Of a stretch of DNA of 64,000 nt, positions 43,353-52,661 are shown in pieces. Numbering within the stretch: position 1 is the stretch's first letter; every line of letters begins with the position of its first letter. A program made the translations under genes and the position numbers. The notes under the pieces are model-generated. The model ran no database searches, had not been told where the DNA came from, and saw only the letters and a list, made by a program, of their open reading frames with translations. The DNA comes from DSYU01 sp963827605 (lineage in GTDB: Bacteria; Chloroflexota; Anaerolineae; Anaerolineales; Anaerolineaceae): the NCBI GenBank assembly GCA_963827605.1, contig CAWHBK010000001.1, forward strand, positions 1,116,001 to 1,180,000. The letters run 5' to 3'.

Positions 43353-43901
43353 TTAATCGAATAGCTGGGCGTCTTTGAAGGATATGCCTTGCGCATCTTT
43401 CGCGGACAGAATGGGCGGCTGGCCTTGCACCAGCGGCCATACGATGGCTAATTCAGGATCATTCCACATCAATGTCCGTTCGCATTCCGGAGCATAAAAA
43501 TCGGTGACTTTATAGGTAAACTCTGCCCATTCGCTGACCACGTAGAACCCGTGCGCGAACCCAACCGGAACCCATAACATGCGTTTATTCTCGGCGCTCA
43601 ACAGCGTGCCGATCCATTTTCCAAAGGTTGGAGAGCTTCTGCGCAGGTCAACGACCACGTCATACACTTCACCCGCGATCACCCGCACCAGCTTGCCCTG
43701 TGGGTGGCAAATCTGATAGTGCAGGCCGCGCAAGATTCCTTTTTGCGAGCCTGAATGGTTATCTTGCACAAAGTTGGTCGGGATGCCTGCTTTCGCAAAC
43801 ACCTCCGTCTGGTAGGTTTCCATAAAGAAACCTCGCGCGTCGCCAAATACGCGCGGTTCAATTACGACAACGTCTGGGATTGAGGTTGGAATAAATTTCA
43901 T
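43353..43901 (-). CDS. rmlC: dTDP-4-dehydrorhamnose 3,5-epimerase
   Basis: Cupin enzyme that epimerises C3 and C5 of the 4-keto sugar on the way to dTDP-L-rhamnose. 182 residues, the usual length. Motifs: PDVVVIEPRVFGDARGFFMETY, FVQDNHSGSQKGILRGLHYQ (catalytic histidine in RGLHYQ), QGKLVRVIAGEVYDVVVDLRRSSPTFG, RMLWVPVGFAHGFYVVSEWAEFTYKVTDFYAPECER and LMWNDPELAIVWP. It is the first gene of the rmlC-B-A-D operon, 18 bases from rmlB. Confidence 0.96.
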   Translation of the reverse strand: MKFIPTSIPDVVVIEPRVFGDARGFFMETYQTEVFAKAGIPTNFVQDNHSGSQKGILRGLHYQICHPQGKLVRVIAGEVYDVVVDLRRSSPTFGKWIGTLLSAENKRMLWVPVGFAHGFYVVSEWAEFTYKVTDFYAPECERTLMWNDPELAIVWPLVQGQPPILSAKDAQGISFKDAQLFD

Positions 43902-43957
43902 CAGTTCGCAGCTACGCTATTGGATCAGGGTTAATTGGTCTAGAAAACCGTACCAAA

Positions 43958-45172
43958 TTATACCATTGCCTGCGAAGCTGCCTGGATTGAGTGTGCTTCT
44001 TCCCGCATGGCGCGGTAAAATGCAGCCGCGAAAGCTCCCAGGATTAGCGTGCGCAGCGGGATTGTCATCCAGAGCGCCCAGAAAAATCCTCTCGAAAGCA
44101 TCACAGGCCACTCCAGCAAATTGACCAGCACCAACACCAGGGCAAACAGGAATGCCTGGCGGCCCGGCAGTGCGAGCAGCGCCAGGGGAAGCAGGTAAAG
44201 AACCCATTGTGGGCTCCAGCCTGGCGACCAGAGCACAAACAGGCTCCAGGCGAACCCAACCAGCGCTATGGATTGGCGCCTTCCGGAAGGCCCCGTACGG
44301 GGCTTGAACCTGGAAAGCGCCCACAGCCCCACGCCCCCAAACACCATCAGGCTGGCGATGGGTGGAATGACAGCCGGGTTGCCCTGCACGATCCCCGCCC
44401 TGGCAGGGTCCAGACGTTCTTCCGCGGAGCCAAAACTTCCGGTGCGGATGTTGCCATCCAGCAGCGCCCACACGGTTTCCCAGGAACCTTTCCCGGCTTG
44501 CGAACGCAGCGAGGCAAGGGTGAAATCAGGCGCGACCAGCCACAAGAACGCATACAAAAGCACCACCGGCAGCAGGCTGATGGCCGTCAGCCCCGCCAAC
44601 CGTTTCCAGGAGACCCTTCCCCAGGCCGCCAGAACCGCCAGCACGGGAAATAACTTCAGGGCTACCCCCAGGCACAGCGCGGCTCCGGCTGAATAAATAC
44701 GACCTTCCAAAATTAGATAGAGTCCCAGGAGCAAGAAAAAAACCACCAGCGGGTCGAAGTACCACCATTGGTACGGCAAAGAAACCATCACCAGCAGATA
44801 CATCCCGGCGCGGGCCAGCCGGTCTTCCGGCGCGAATAAGCGCGCCACCAGGCACGTAAACAGGTACACACTCCCGGCATTCGCGAGTAACAGGAGAAAA
44901 TTCAGCAGATAGGTAAATACGTGCTCCTGTCCTCTGGCCAGTACATTCAAAGCGGCTGCGATGAACGGAAATATGGGCGGGTATTCCACCCAGTAATCAA
45001 AAAAAGGCCAGCCCGGCAGCCCATACACCAGGTAATAATGGAGAAAATCGCCGTACCCGCGCAGTGCCTCGACCGGCGTGGAGATCAGCCCAACCAGGCG
45101 CGCGAAGAACAGGCCGGCGGCCAGCAGCAGCGGCGCGCGTTTCCAAAAGTCAGGCCCGTTACTCGCGTCCAT
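43958..45172 (-). CDS. GT-C-type membrane glycosyltransferase (GT87/DUF2029-like)
   Basis: 404 residues, about 10 membrane helices. The first outside loop RGYGDFLHYYLVYGLPGWPFFDYWVEYPPIFPFIAA carries the acidic residues expected in GT-C enzymes, and Y-PP is a hallmark of mannosyltransferase-like DUF2029/GT87 proteins. ALCLGVALKLFPVLA and FVLWSPGWSPQWVLYLLPL are also typical. Such enzymes take a sugar from polyprenyl phosphate on the outer membrane face. It overlaps the upstream membrane-protein gene by 14 bases, so the two are coupled. The substrate is unknown. Confidence 0.72.
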   Translation of the reverse strand: MDASNGPDFWKRAPLLLAAGLFFARLVGLISTPVEALRGYGDFLHYYLVYGLPGWPFFDYWVEYPPIFPFIAAALNVLARGQEHVFTYLLNFLLLLANAGSVYLFTCLVARLFAPEDRLARAGMYLLVMVSLPYQWWYFDPLVVFFLLLGLYLILEGRIYSAGAALCLGVALKLFPVLAVLAAWGRVSWKRLAGLTAISLLPVVLLYAFLWLVAPDFTLASLRSQAGKGSWETVWALLDGNIRTGSFGSAEERLDPARAGIVQGNPAVIPPIASLMVFGGVGLWALSRFKPRTGPSGRRQSIALVGFAWSLFVLWSPGWSPQWVLYLLPLALLALPGRQAFLFALVLVLVNLLEWPVMLSRGFFWALWMTIPLRTLILGAFAAAFYRAMREEAHSIQAASQAMV

Positions 45173-46730
45173 AGATCACCGCCTGGGAATCCTCGTACAA
45201 CGGTTTCCAACCGGCCTGCTGTAGTTTTTTCAGCAGCGGGCGGTCTGGCTGGAGCATCACCAGGTCTACCCCATAACGCGCCAGGACCTCGTCCCAGTTC
45301 TTCCCCGCCTGGACGGCAGTAATCCATTCCCCAACCACCGCGTCCCCGAACAGGTCCGTCCGGCCGTCCACAAACGTGCGGAAGTCTGGCAGCGCCCACT
45401 GTAAATAGCCGCCCCAGTTGTACTCATTCAACAGTTTGCCGCCGCTTTGATGGCTGCTCAACCAGTCCACCGCCTGGGCCGGATATCCGCTCGAAAGATA
45501 ATAGCGCACAAATGCCGGCTGGGTAACCACGTACAATTTCCCAATCGCCACAAAGCCCAACAGCGCAACCAGTCCCAGGTTGATGCCCTTCTTGATGGCA
45601 AGCGCCCGCGCCGTCTCGGTGCCATTCTTGCAGCTCAGGCGAGCCAGGCGCTCCAAACCCGGGGCTCGCTCGCGCCATTCTTGCAGCGCGGCGGATGCAT
45701 AGCGGGTCAGGACGGGTACGGCTACCAGGGCGAACGGGCCAAAATTCCGGCGCGCCACCAGGGCCATCCAGGCAAAAAGCAGGAAAGTAATCAGGTCGCT
45801 GCCATCCATACGCCGCCCGGCCAGGCTGGCTGCCGCGAATACCGCCAGCAGCAGCCACAGCACCGACTGCTCAATTAGCATATGGAAATCCGGCGAAGCC
45901 CATTCGGGGATAAACTGCTGTAACACGCTCATATTCACGGTAAGGAAAGGCAGCCGCCACATGTCCAGGCCGTTGGGGTTGATCAACACTGCCAATCCGC
46001 AGGCCGCCCCCCACGCGCCCAGGCGGATAATCTGGCGCCATGCCAGCACCGCCCCCGATTGGATCCCCAACCCATGATTGAGCACCTCACCCGCCAGCAT
46101 CGCCCCGATCAAGATCAGCCCCAGCGGATAACCACCGTGCGTATTGGCCCACAGGATAAAGATCAACGGCAGCGCCCACAGGCGATCCTGGCCGCGCCAC
46201 TTGTAGCGGAAGACCACAACCCCCACCAAAGCCATCCAAACCAGCGATAGAAGCTGCGGCCTGGCCGACCAGACCACGGAAGCCACCACGCTCCCCAGCA
46301 GCAGCGCCCCGGCTTTTAGAAAGATAGGCCCTTCACACTGCCAGAAGACCAGGGCCATGCTCAGCGTAGCGAACAGCGCCACGCCCAGCCCCAGACCCAG
46401 GAAACCCAGCCAGCGAAAAGACAGCGCCATTCCAACCTGAGCCAGCCAGTAGGGGTTTGTCCAGGGCTCCCCACCCCGCGTAAACGAGAAGATATCCACG
46501 TTCAGCAGCTGACCGGTGCGCACGATTTCCTCACCGGCCCGCAAATGCCACCACATATCCGTATCCAGCGGCGTGCGGGCTGCCATGCTAAAAATCAGCA
46601 AGAAGGTAACCACAATCACCAGGCGAGTGACAGCATCAGCCGCACCCCGAACAGGCAAGGGCCTGCCCGTTGAAAGGTTCTCGGCTGGCGCTACAATCGG
46701 TTCAGGAGAGACTACCATAGGAGCAATCAT
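45159..46730 (-). CDS. polytopic membrane protein, GT-C-like
   Basis: 523 residues with a short cytoplasmic Pro-rich N-terminus and about 11 membrane helices up to residue 410. The first outside loop is RTPLDTDMWWHLRAGEEIVRTGQLLNVDIFSFT..PWTNPYWLAQ, with an acidic DTD and a tryptophan-rich stretch, as in oligosaccharyltransferase-like GT-C proteins. A soluble C-terminal domain (about 415-523) has NWGGYLQWALPDFRTFVDGRTDLFG and a closing VDLVMLQPDRPLLKKLQQAG. Similar proteins are frequent and uncharacterised in Chloroflexota. It is the first gene of the minus-strand locus at its right edge. Catalysis is inferred from topology only. Confidence 0.65.
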   Translation of the reverse strand: MIAPMVVSPEPIVAPAENLSTGRPLPVRGAADAVTRLVIVVTFLLIFSMAARTPLDTDMWWHLRAGEEIVRTGQLLNVDIFSFTRGGEPWTNPYWLAQVGMALSFRWLGFLGLGLGVALFATLSMALVFWQCEGPIFLKAGALLLGSVVASVVWSARPQLLSLVWMALVGVVVFRYKWRGQDRLWALPLIFILWANTHGGYPLGLILIGAMLAGEVLNHGLGIQSGAVLAWRQIIRLGAWGAACGLAVLINPNGLDMWRLPFLTVNMSVLQQFIPEWASPDFHMLIEQSVLWLLLAVFAAASLAGRRMDGSDLITFLLFAWMALVARRNFGPFALVAVPVLTRYASAALQEWRERAPGLERLARLSCKNGTETARALAIKKGINLGLVALLGFVAIGKLYVVTQPAFVRYYLSSGYPAQAVDWLSSHQSGGKLLNEYNWGGYLQWALPDFRTFVDGRTDLFGDAVVGEWITAVQAGKNWDEVLARYGVDLVMLQPDRPLLKKLQQAGWKPLYEDSQAVIYGRE

Positions 46731-47061
46731 CCGCTTGATCAGGATTTACCCATTATATATTCACAACCTTTGCGCCTGGTTAACAGAATAGCAAGCCAAA
46801 AACCAGGATAGAATAGATCCAGGAACGTTTCACCCAGGTGGTCAATAACGTCAAAGGCGTTCACGCCCTGCTGCCGCACGGCGCGATCCGCCAGCGCAAT
46901 GACCCGGTTTTCACAAGGTCCATGGTACTTTTCCGGGTCAGGGGTATCTCGCGGGCAGGGCTTTCACAAAGTCGAAAGCCCTGACCCGCGTTGTTACTAT
47001 ACCGGCCATACATCGAATATAATAAGGGCCCAATAAAAAATAACGGGAAGGAACAGCCCGC
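46731..47061. other. divergent intergenic region with a long hairpin
   Basis: 331 bases between divergent genes with no coding frame that I can support. It holds a long stem, CGCGGGCAGGGCTTTC (46950-46965) against GAAAGCCCTGACCCGCG (46974-46990), broken by one bulged base, and a TATAAT at 47018-47023 pointing to the plus-strand dehydrogenase gene. No T-run follows the stem, so it is more likely an operator or RNA structure than a terminator. Confidence 0.6.
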
Positions 47062-49239
47062 ATGAAACAATTACTCCAAAATATGCGCGACGGCCGGACG
47101 GAAGTTGCCGACGTGCCTTGCCCCACCCCCCGCCCTGGTACTGCCCTGGTACGCACCGAAGCCTCGCTGGTATCCGCCGGGACCGAGCGCATGCTGGTTG
47201 AATTTGCCGAGAAGAGCCTGTTGGGCAAAGCCCGCTCGCGCCCCGACCTGGTCCGCCAGGTGCTCGATAAAGCGCGCCGCGAAGGTATTCTGCCCACCAT
47301 TTCAGCCACCTTCAACCGCCTGGACCAGCCCATGGCGCTGGGCTATTCTTCCGCCGGGACCATTACCGCGCTGGGCAAAGGCATGCAAGGATTCCAGATA
47401 GGGGACCGGGTGGCCTGTGCTGGCGGCACCTATGCCGTCCACGCCGAGTACGCGGTTGTCCCGCGCAACCTGCTCGCGCACATCCCCGAACAGGTCGACT
47501 TCGAATCGGCCGCCTTCACCACCCTGGGCGCCATCGCCATGCACGGCTTCCGCCTGGCAACCCCCCAGTTGGGCGAGCGTGTCGCCATCATCGGGTTCGG
47601 TTTGCTCGGGCTGCTCGCCGCGGGCATCGCCCGGGCCGCCGGGTGCAGCGTATTCGGCGTCGATCTCGACCCGCGCCGCATCCACCTGGCGCAGTCGATG
47701 GGTTTCACCGCCGTTCCCCGCGCGCAGGCCGAGGAAGCCGGGCGCTCCTTCACCCACGGCATGGGCTTTGATGTGGTCCTGATCTGCGCGGATGCGCGTT
47801 CCAATGACCCCATCCAGCTGGGCGGGCTGCTGGCGCGCGACCGCGGCCGGGTGATCGCCGTGGGCGCGGTAGGCCTGACCATCCCGCGCAAGATATATTA
47901 CGAGAAGGAATTGTTTTTCCAGGTATCCCGCTCCTATGGCCCCGGGCGCTACGATCTGGCATATGAAGAGAACGGTCAGGATTACCCGCCCGGCTTTGTG
48001 CGCTGGACGGAAGGCCGCAACCTGGAAAGTTTTGTCGAGCTTCTGGCCGCCAACCGGCTGGACGTGCGCCCGTTAATCAGCCACCGTTTTCCCATCGACC
48101 AGGCTACCCAGGCCTATGAGCTGATCACCGGCAAGCGCCGCGAGCCATTCCTGGGCGTGCTGCTCACCTATCCGCACCCGGCTGCGGAGGAAGCGCCGGC
48201 CGCGCGCGTTGCCCTCCCCGGCAATAATGCAGCCCATCCGCTGCCCAACCAGCTTGCCGGCCCACCCTCCCTGGGGGTATTGGGCGCCGGGAATTATGCC
48301 ACCGCCGTCTTCTTCCCCACAGTGAGCAAGGTGGGCGGCGTGCGCAAAGCCATCGTCGCTTCCGCCTCCGGGCTGACCGCCCGTCACGCGGCCCAGCGTT
48401 TTGGCTTCGCCGCGGCCTCTTCGTCCGAGGAGGAAATTTTGGCTTCCGCGGATGTGAATATCGTCGCCATCCTCACCCGCCACCACCAGCATGCCCGCCA
48501 GGTGCTGGCTGCCCTGCGCAGCGGTAAGCATGTTTACTGCGAAAAGCCGCTTGCCATCACTCCCGAAGAACTGGAGGAAGTGTGCGCGGCGCTGGCCGGC
48601 GAACCGCTCCCGCTTCTGATGGTAGGGTTCAACCGGCGGTTCGCCCCCTTCGCGATCCGCCTGCGTGAATTTCTCCGTCCATCCACCGAACCGTTCGTGG
48701 CCCATTACCGCGTCAATGCTGGGGCCATCCCGCTCAACCACTGGACCCAGGACCCGTCGCAGGGCGGCGGGCGCATCATCGGCGAAGGCTGCCACTTTAT
48801 CGATTTTCTCACCTTTCTGGCCGGGGCCGCGCCGGTTTCGGTCAGCGCCCAGGCTCTGCCCGATAACGGCCGCTACCGCCAGGATAACGTTCTGATCACC
48901 CTGACCTTTCCAGATGGCTCGCTCGGCAGCATCGCCTACCTGGCCAATGGGGACAAAAGCTTCCCCAAGGAACGCGTCGAGGTCTTCCGCGGCGGGCGGG
49001 TGGGGGTACTGGAGGATTTCCGCCGCCTGGAGCTGGTTCACGACGGCCGCCGCCAGGTACTGCAGTCGCGCCTCGGCCAGGATAAAGGCCACCGGGCAGC
49101 CTGGACTGCTTTTCTTGACGCGGTTCGCAAGAACGGACCGCCGCCAATCGCGTATAATGAAATCATGGGGGTGACGCGCGCCACATTCGCCGCCGTTGAT
49201 GCGCTGGCCGAAAATCGCCCAATTGACGTAATCGTATAA
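47062..49239 (+). CDS. fused zinc-type alcohol dehydrogenase / Gfo-Idh-MocA oxidoreductase
   Basis: 725 residues. Residues 1-375 form a medium-chain dehydrogenase: EASLVSAGTERMLVEFA, LGYSSAGTITALGKGMQGFQIGDRVAC, FTTLGAIAMHGFRLA, then RVAIIGFGLLGLLAAGIARAAGCSVFGVDLDPRR. Residues 400-725 form a Gfo/Idh/MocA dehydrogenase: LGVLGAGNYATAVFFPTV, AILTRHHQHARQVLAAL, KHVYCEKPLAIT (the EKP motif), LLMVGFNRRFAPFA and GGRIIGEGCHFIDFL. The classic structural zinc cysteines are lacking. This fusion is common beside heparinase II/III-like genes, as here (99 bases downstream), in polysaccharide loci; it probably oxidises or epimerises a sugar nucleotide. GGAAGGAA precedes the ATG. Confidence 0.88.
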   Translation: MKQLLQNMRDGRTEVADVPCPTPRPGTALVRTEASLVSAGTERMLVEFAEKSLLGKARSRPDLVRQVLDKARREGILPTISATFNRLDQPMALGYSSAGTITALGKGMQGFQIGDRVACAGGTYAVHAEYAVVPRNLLAHIPEQVDFESAAFTTLGAIAMHGFRLATPQLGERVAIIGFGLLGLLAAGIARAAGCSVFGVDLDPRRIHLAQSMGFTAVPRAQAEEAGRSFTHGMGFDVVLICADARSNDPIQLGGLLARDRGRVIAVGAVGLTIPRKIYYEKELFFQVSRSYGPGRYDLAYEENGQDYPPGFVRWTEGRNLESFVELLAANRLDVRPLISHRFPIDQATQAYELITGKRREPFLGVLLTYPHPAAEEAPAARVALPGNNAAHPLPNQLAGPPSLGVLGAGNYATAVFFPTVSKVGGVRKAIVASASGLTARHAAQRFGFAAASSSEEEILASADVNIVAILTRHHQHARQVLAALRSGKHVYCEKPLAITPEELEEVCAALAGEPLPLLMVGFNRRFAPFAIRLREFLRPSTEPFVAHYRVNAGAIPLNHWTQDPSQGGGRIIGEGCHFIDFLTFLAGAAPVSVSAQALPDNGRYRQDNVLITLTFPDGSLGSIAYLANGDKSFPKERVEVFRGGRVGVLEDFRRLELVHDGRRQVLQSRLGQDKGHRAAWTAFLDAVRKNGPPPIAYNEIMGVTRATFAAVDALAENRPIDVIV

Positions 49240-49337
49240 GGGTTCGATGAACCCTGCCAGGCAGCGGTATGCTGCCCGCGAATTGGCAGCATACCGCTGC
49301 CCGCGACCCACTTAAGCGATAACGATTCGTTTATCTC

Positions 49338-51320
49338 ATGAAAAAGTCACTGATCGCTCTGAAAGCTGTTCGCGAGCTTGGCCCCGGCCAAACCTTCTGG
49401 TATGCCGCGTACCAGGCCGGGCTGCGCAGCGGTTTCTACCGCATGGCAACCCCTACCGGAAACCTGCCCAAGTTCGCTGCCACGCTCCGTTCGCCATTTG
49501 TGCTGCCCGATCGTCTTCTCCTCCAAAATAGTTTGGGCAGTCAACTGGAAACCGTGATCGCTGAAGCCGACGAGGTCGCTGCCGGTCAGGTGCGTCTTTT
49601 TGGCGGCTCCCCTGTTCCGCTTTCCCTGGCGGTCCCGGATGCGCGCCGGCATTGGACGTACTATGAGGGCCGCCCGGCTGCCTGGGGGGTGGAAGATATC
49701 AAGCTGCTTTGGGAACCGGCCCGCTTCGGCTGGGCCTTTACCCTCGGCCGGGCCTACCTGCTGAACGGCGATGAAAAATACCCGCTGGCGTTCTGGAAAT
49801 ACTTTGCCGCCTATATGGAAAGCAATCCGCCCAACCAGGGCCCAAACTGGGCTTCGGCGCAGGAAGTTGCGCTGCGCCTGATGGCGCTGCTGTTCGCTGC
49901 CTGCACTTTCCAGTATTCGCTGCACAGCCTGCCCGACCGGATGGCCTGGCTGGCGGCAGCCGTCGCGGCCCACGCCGCGCGCATCCCCCCCACCCTGAGT
50001 TATGCCCGCGCTCAAAATAATAACCACCGCATCACGGAAGCGCTGGGGTTATATGCCGCCGGAGCCGCCCTGGTGGATCATCCCCAGGCCCGGCGCTGGC
50101 GCGAGCTGGGCTGGAAAGAGCTCAACAGCGCATTAAAAAGCCAGATCCAGCCCAACGGAACCTATGCGCAGCACAGCATGAACTACCACCGCCTGATGCT
50201 GCATGCGGCCTTGCAGGCGCGCTTGTTCGGCCGGCCCTATCCAACCGAAATCCACAAACGCCTTGCCGCGGCCACCACCTGGCTGCTGGCGCAGGTGGAT
50301 CAAAAAAGCGGGCAGGCGCCCAACCTGGGTTCGAACGATGGGGCAAATATTCTGCCTCTGGCCCCCGGCAGCTTTTCCGATTACCGCCCGGTGGCCCAGG
50401 CCGCCGCGCGCGCCTTCCTGGACTGCGCCGCCTTCCCGCCTGGACCGTGGGACGAACTGAGCCTGTGGCTCGGGCTGCCGGTTACCCCTGTTTCGTCCAG
50501 AAGCGACCCGCACCAGAGCACCGAAACCCTCTCCCTGCCGCCGGAAAACCCCGCCGTCCACCGGCTGAATAGCAGCAACAGTTGGGCCACCCTGCGCGCG
50601 GTTCGTTTCAAAGGCCGCCCCGCGCATGCCGACCAGCTGCATGTTGATCTCTGGTGGGATGGAGAGAACATTGCCCTGGATGCGGGCACGTACCGCTATA
50701 CTGCCCCGCCGCCCTGGGATAACAGTCTGGCCGAAACGCGGGTGCATAATACCGTGGAAATAAATCACCAGAACCAGATGCAGCGCGCCGGGCGTTTCCT
50801 CTGGCTGGATTGGGCCCAGGCAGCCATGCTCAATACCCGCGGTCTCCCACCTGGCGCACTCGCCGCGCAGCAGGATGGCTATCAGCGTCTGGGGGTGCTC
50901 CACCGGCGCATCCTCCGGGCATCCGGACCTGACCACTGGCAAGTGATCGACTACCTGCTTTTCGGGGAAAAGATGCGCCTGCCTATCTCCCGCAGCGCGG
51001 TGTACGCCTTCCGGCTGCACTGGCTGCTCCCCGACTGGCCCTGGGGGCTGGAGGGCAGTACCCTCACCCTCATGCGCCCCGCGGGCGGCCGGCTGCACCT
51101 CACCCTCACCCCCGAGATTCCAAACTCACCCTTAGCCCAGATTGAGCCGCTGTCGCTGGTACGAGCCGGGCAAGTGCTGGTTGGCCCGATAAAAGCGCCC
51201 CCCACCTCAGGCTGGGTTTCTCCAACCTATAACCACAAAATTCCTGCCCTGTCCTTCTCGATCCAGGTGCGCTCCCCCCGTCCGCTGAGTCTGGTCAGCG
51301 ATTGGGTGTTGGAAACGTAA
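49338..51320 (+). CDS. heparinase II/III-like polysaccharide lyase family protein
   Basis: 660 residues. An alpha/alpha-toroid N-terminal half includes WGVEDIKLLWEPARFGWAFTLGRAYLL, WASAQEVALRLMALLFA and NNHRITEALGLYAAGAAL, with NNH as the usual conserved lyase motif. It is followed by NGTYAQHSMNYHRLML, which has the Tyr/His expected for catalysis. The C-terminal beta-sandwich has HADQLHVDLWWDGENIALDAGTYRY, the hallmark of heparinase II/III, and ETRVHNTVEINHQNQM. No signal peptide is seen, so it may act in the cytoplasm or on the membrane. Homologues sit in exopolysaccharide clusters and may trim or modify the polymer rather than scavenge it. Confidence 0.87.
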   Translation: MKKSLIALKAVRELGPGQTFWYAAYQAGLRSGFYRMATPTGNLPKFAATLRSPFVLPDRLLLQNSLGSQLETVIAEADEVAAGQVRLFGGSPVPLSLAVPDARRHWTYYEGRPAAWGVEDIKLLWEPARFGWAFTLGRAYLLNGDEKYPLAFWKYFAAYMESNPPNQGPNWASAQEVALRLMALLFAACTFQYSLHSLPDRMAWLAAAVAAHAARIPPTLSYARAQNNNHRITEALGLYAAGAALVDHPQARRWRELGWKELNSALKSQIQPNGTYAQHSMNYHRLMLHAALQARLFGRPYPTEIHKRLAAATTWLLAQVDQKSGQAPNLGSNDGANILPLAPGSFSDYRPVAQAAARAFLDCAAFPPGPWDELSLWLGLPVTPVSSRSDPHQSTETLSLPPENPAVHRLNSSNSWATLRAVRFKGRPAHADQLHVDLWWDGENIALDAGTYRYTAPPPWDNSLAETRVHNTVEINHQNQMQRAGRFLWLDWAQAAMLNTRGLPPGALAAQQDGYQRLGVLHRRILRASGPDHWQVIDYLLFGEKMRLPISRSAVYAFRLHWLLPDWPWGLEGSTLTLMRPAGGRLHLTLTPEIPNSPLAQIEPLSLVRAGQVLVGPIKAPPTSGWVSPTYNHKIPALSFSIQVRSPRPLSLVSDWVLET

Positions 51321-51420
51321 AAAGTAAACGTTCTGTTAACGGGACAAAGTCCAGGCAGGAAAGGTAGTAAGCTTATCTGGAACACCATCCAAGTGTGCGA
51401 AGGTAGGGTAAAATCGGGTT

Positions 51421-52661
51421 ATGCACATCTTGTTCATCCACCAGGCCTTTGCCACGCTCGACGAAGCGGGTGGGACCCGGCACTATGAGTTAGCCCGTTA
51501 CCTGGTGGAACAGGGGCACTGTGTTACCATCATCACCAGCCCGGTCAGCTACCTGACCGGGAAATCGCGCCAGCAGGGCATGCCCTGGCTGGACCGGCAG
51601 GAGCCTGAGCCCGGCATTACCATCCTGCGCACCTATACCTACCCCGCGCTGCATAAGAATTTTGTCCACCGTGTATTTAGTTTTCTCAGCTTTATGGTCT
51701 CTTCTTTCCTGGCGGGGCTGCGGGTAAAAAATATAGACCTGGTTTGGGGCACCTCCCCGCCCATTTTCCAGGGCGCTACCGCCTGGCTGCTGGCCCGCCT
51801 CAAGCGCGTGCCCTTCCTGTTCGAAGTCCGCGACCTGTGGCCGGCATTCGCGATCGCCGTGGGTGTGCTGCGCAACCCGCTCCTCATCCGCGCCTCGCTT
51901 TGGCTGGAGCGCTTCCTTTACCGGCATGCCGACCGGGTCATGGTGAATTCACCGGGTTTTATCCAGCACGTCATCAAGCGCGGCGCGGGGTGGGTCGAGC
52001 TGATCCCCAATGGCGCCGAGCCCGAGATGTTCTACCCCCAGGCAAACGGGCAGGCATTTCGTCAGCAAACGATCTGGATGGAAAGTTCATTGTCGTTTAC
52101 GCCGGCGCGCACGGCATGTCCAACGACCTGGGTATCCTCCTGCAGGCCGCGGAGCTGCTGCGCGATACCCCCAACATCTGTATTGTATTGGTGGGCGACG
52201 GCAAAGAAAAAGCCAATTTACAGGCCCAGGCGGCCCAGATGCACCTGACCAACATCCGTTTTCTACCGCCGGTCGCCAAAGAACAGATGGGCGAGGTTCT
52301 GGCCGCAGCGGATGCCTGCGTGGCGATTCTAAAACCGTTAGAGCTGTACAAAACCACCTATCCCAATAAGGTCTTCGATTATATGGCCGCCGGGCGGCCC
52401 GTGATCCTGGCCATCGATGGGGTTATCCGCCAGGTGGTTGAAGCCTCCGCCGGGGGGCTGTTCGTCCCGCCCGGCGACCCCACAGCGCTGGCCCAGGCCG
52501 TTCGCCGGCTGGCCGGCGACCCGGCCCAGTCCCGCCAGATGGGCCTGAATGGCCGCCGTACCATCGAAATTCATTTCAATCGCCGGATATTGGCGGAGAA
52601 GTTAGTGCTGTTATTAGAGGAAATGCGAGGATCGCATGGCCGAAATCATATTAATCGTTGA
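51421..52661 (+). CDS. WcaI/WbuB-like GT4 glycosyltransferase, one frameshift
   Basis: Joined length about 413 residues. The first frame has MHILFIHQAFATLDEAGGTRHYELARYL (GGTR acceptor loop), DLVWGTSPPIFQGATAWLLARLKRVPFLFEVRDLWP (typical of WbuB) and VELIPNGAEPEMF. Near 52065 the frame shifts to FIVVYAGAHGMSNDLGILLQAAELL, IVLVGDGKEKANL, LPPVAKEQMGEVLAAADACVAILKPLELYKTTYPNKVFDYMAAGRPVIL (catalytic region) and GGLFVPPGDPTALAQAV. It ends at 52661, overlapping phoB by 26 bases. A TAAAAT lies 6 bases before the ATG, with no ribosome binding site, so the mRNA may be leaderless. It likely belongs with the dehydrogenase and heparinase genes. Confidence 0.87.

Noticed and set aside
48073..49311. 412-codon minus-strand frame opposite the fused dehydrogenase
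   Set aside because: Shadow of a strongly supported two-domain gene; no recognisable motifs and no ribosome binding site.
51321..51420. Pho-box-like TTAAC in the gap before the GT4 gene
   Set aside because: Only one TTAAC is present and it lacks phased partners, unlike the pstS region.
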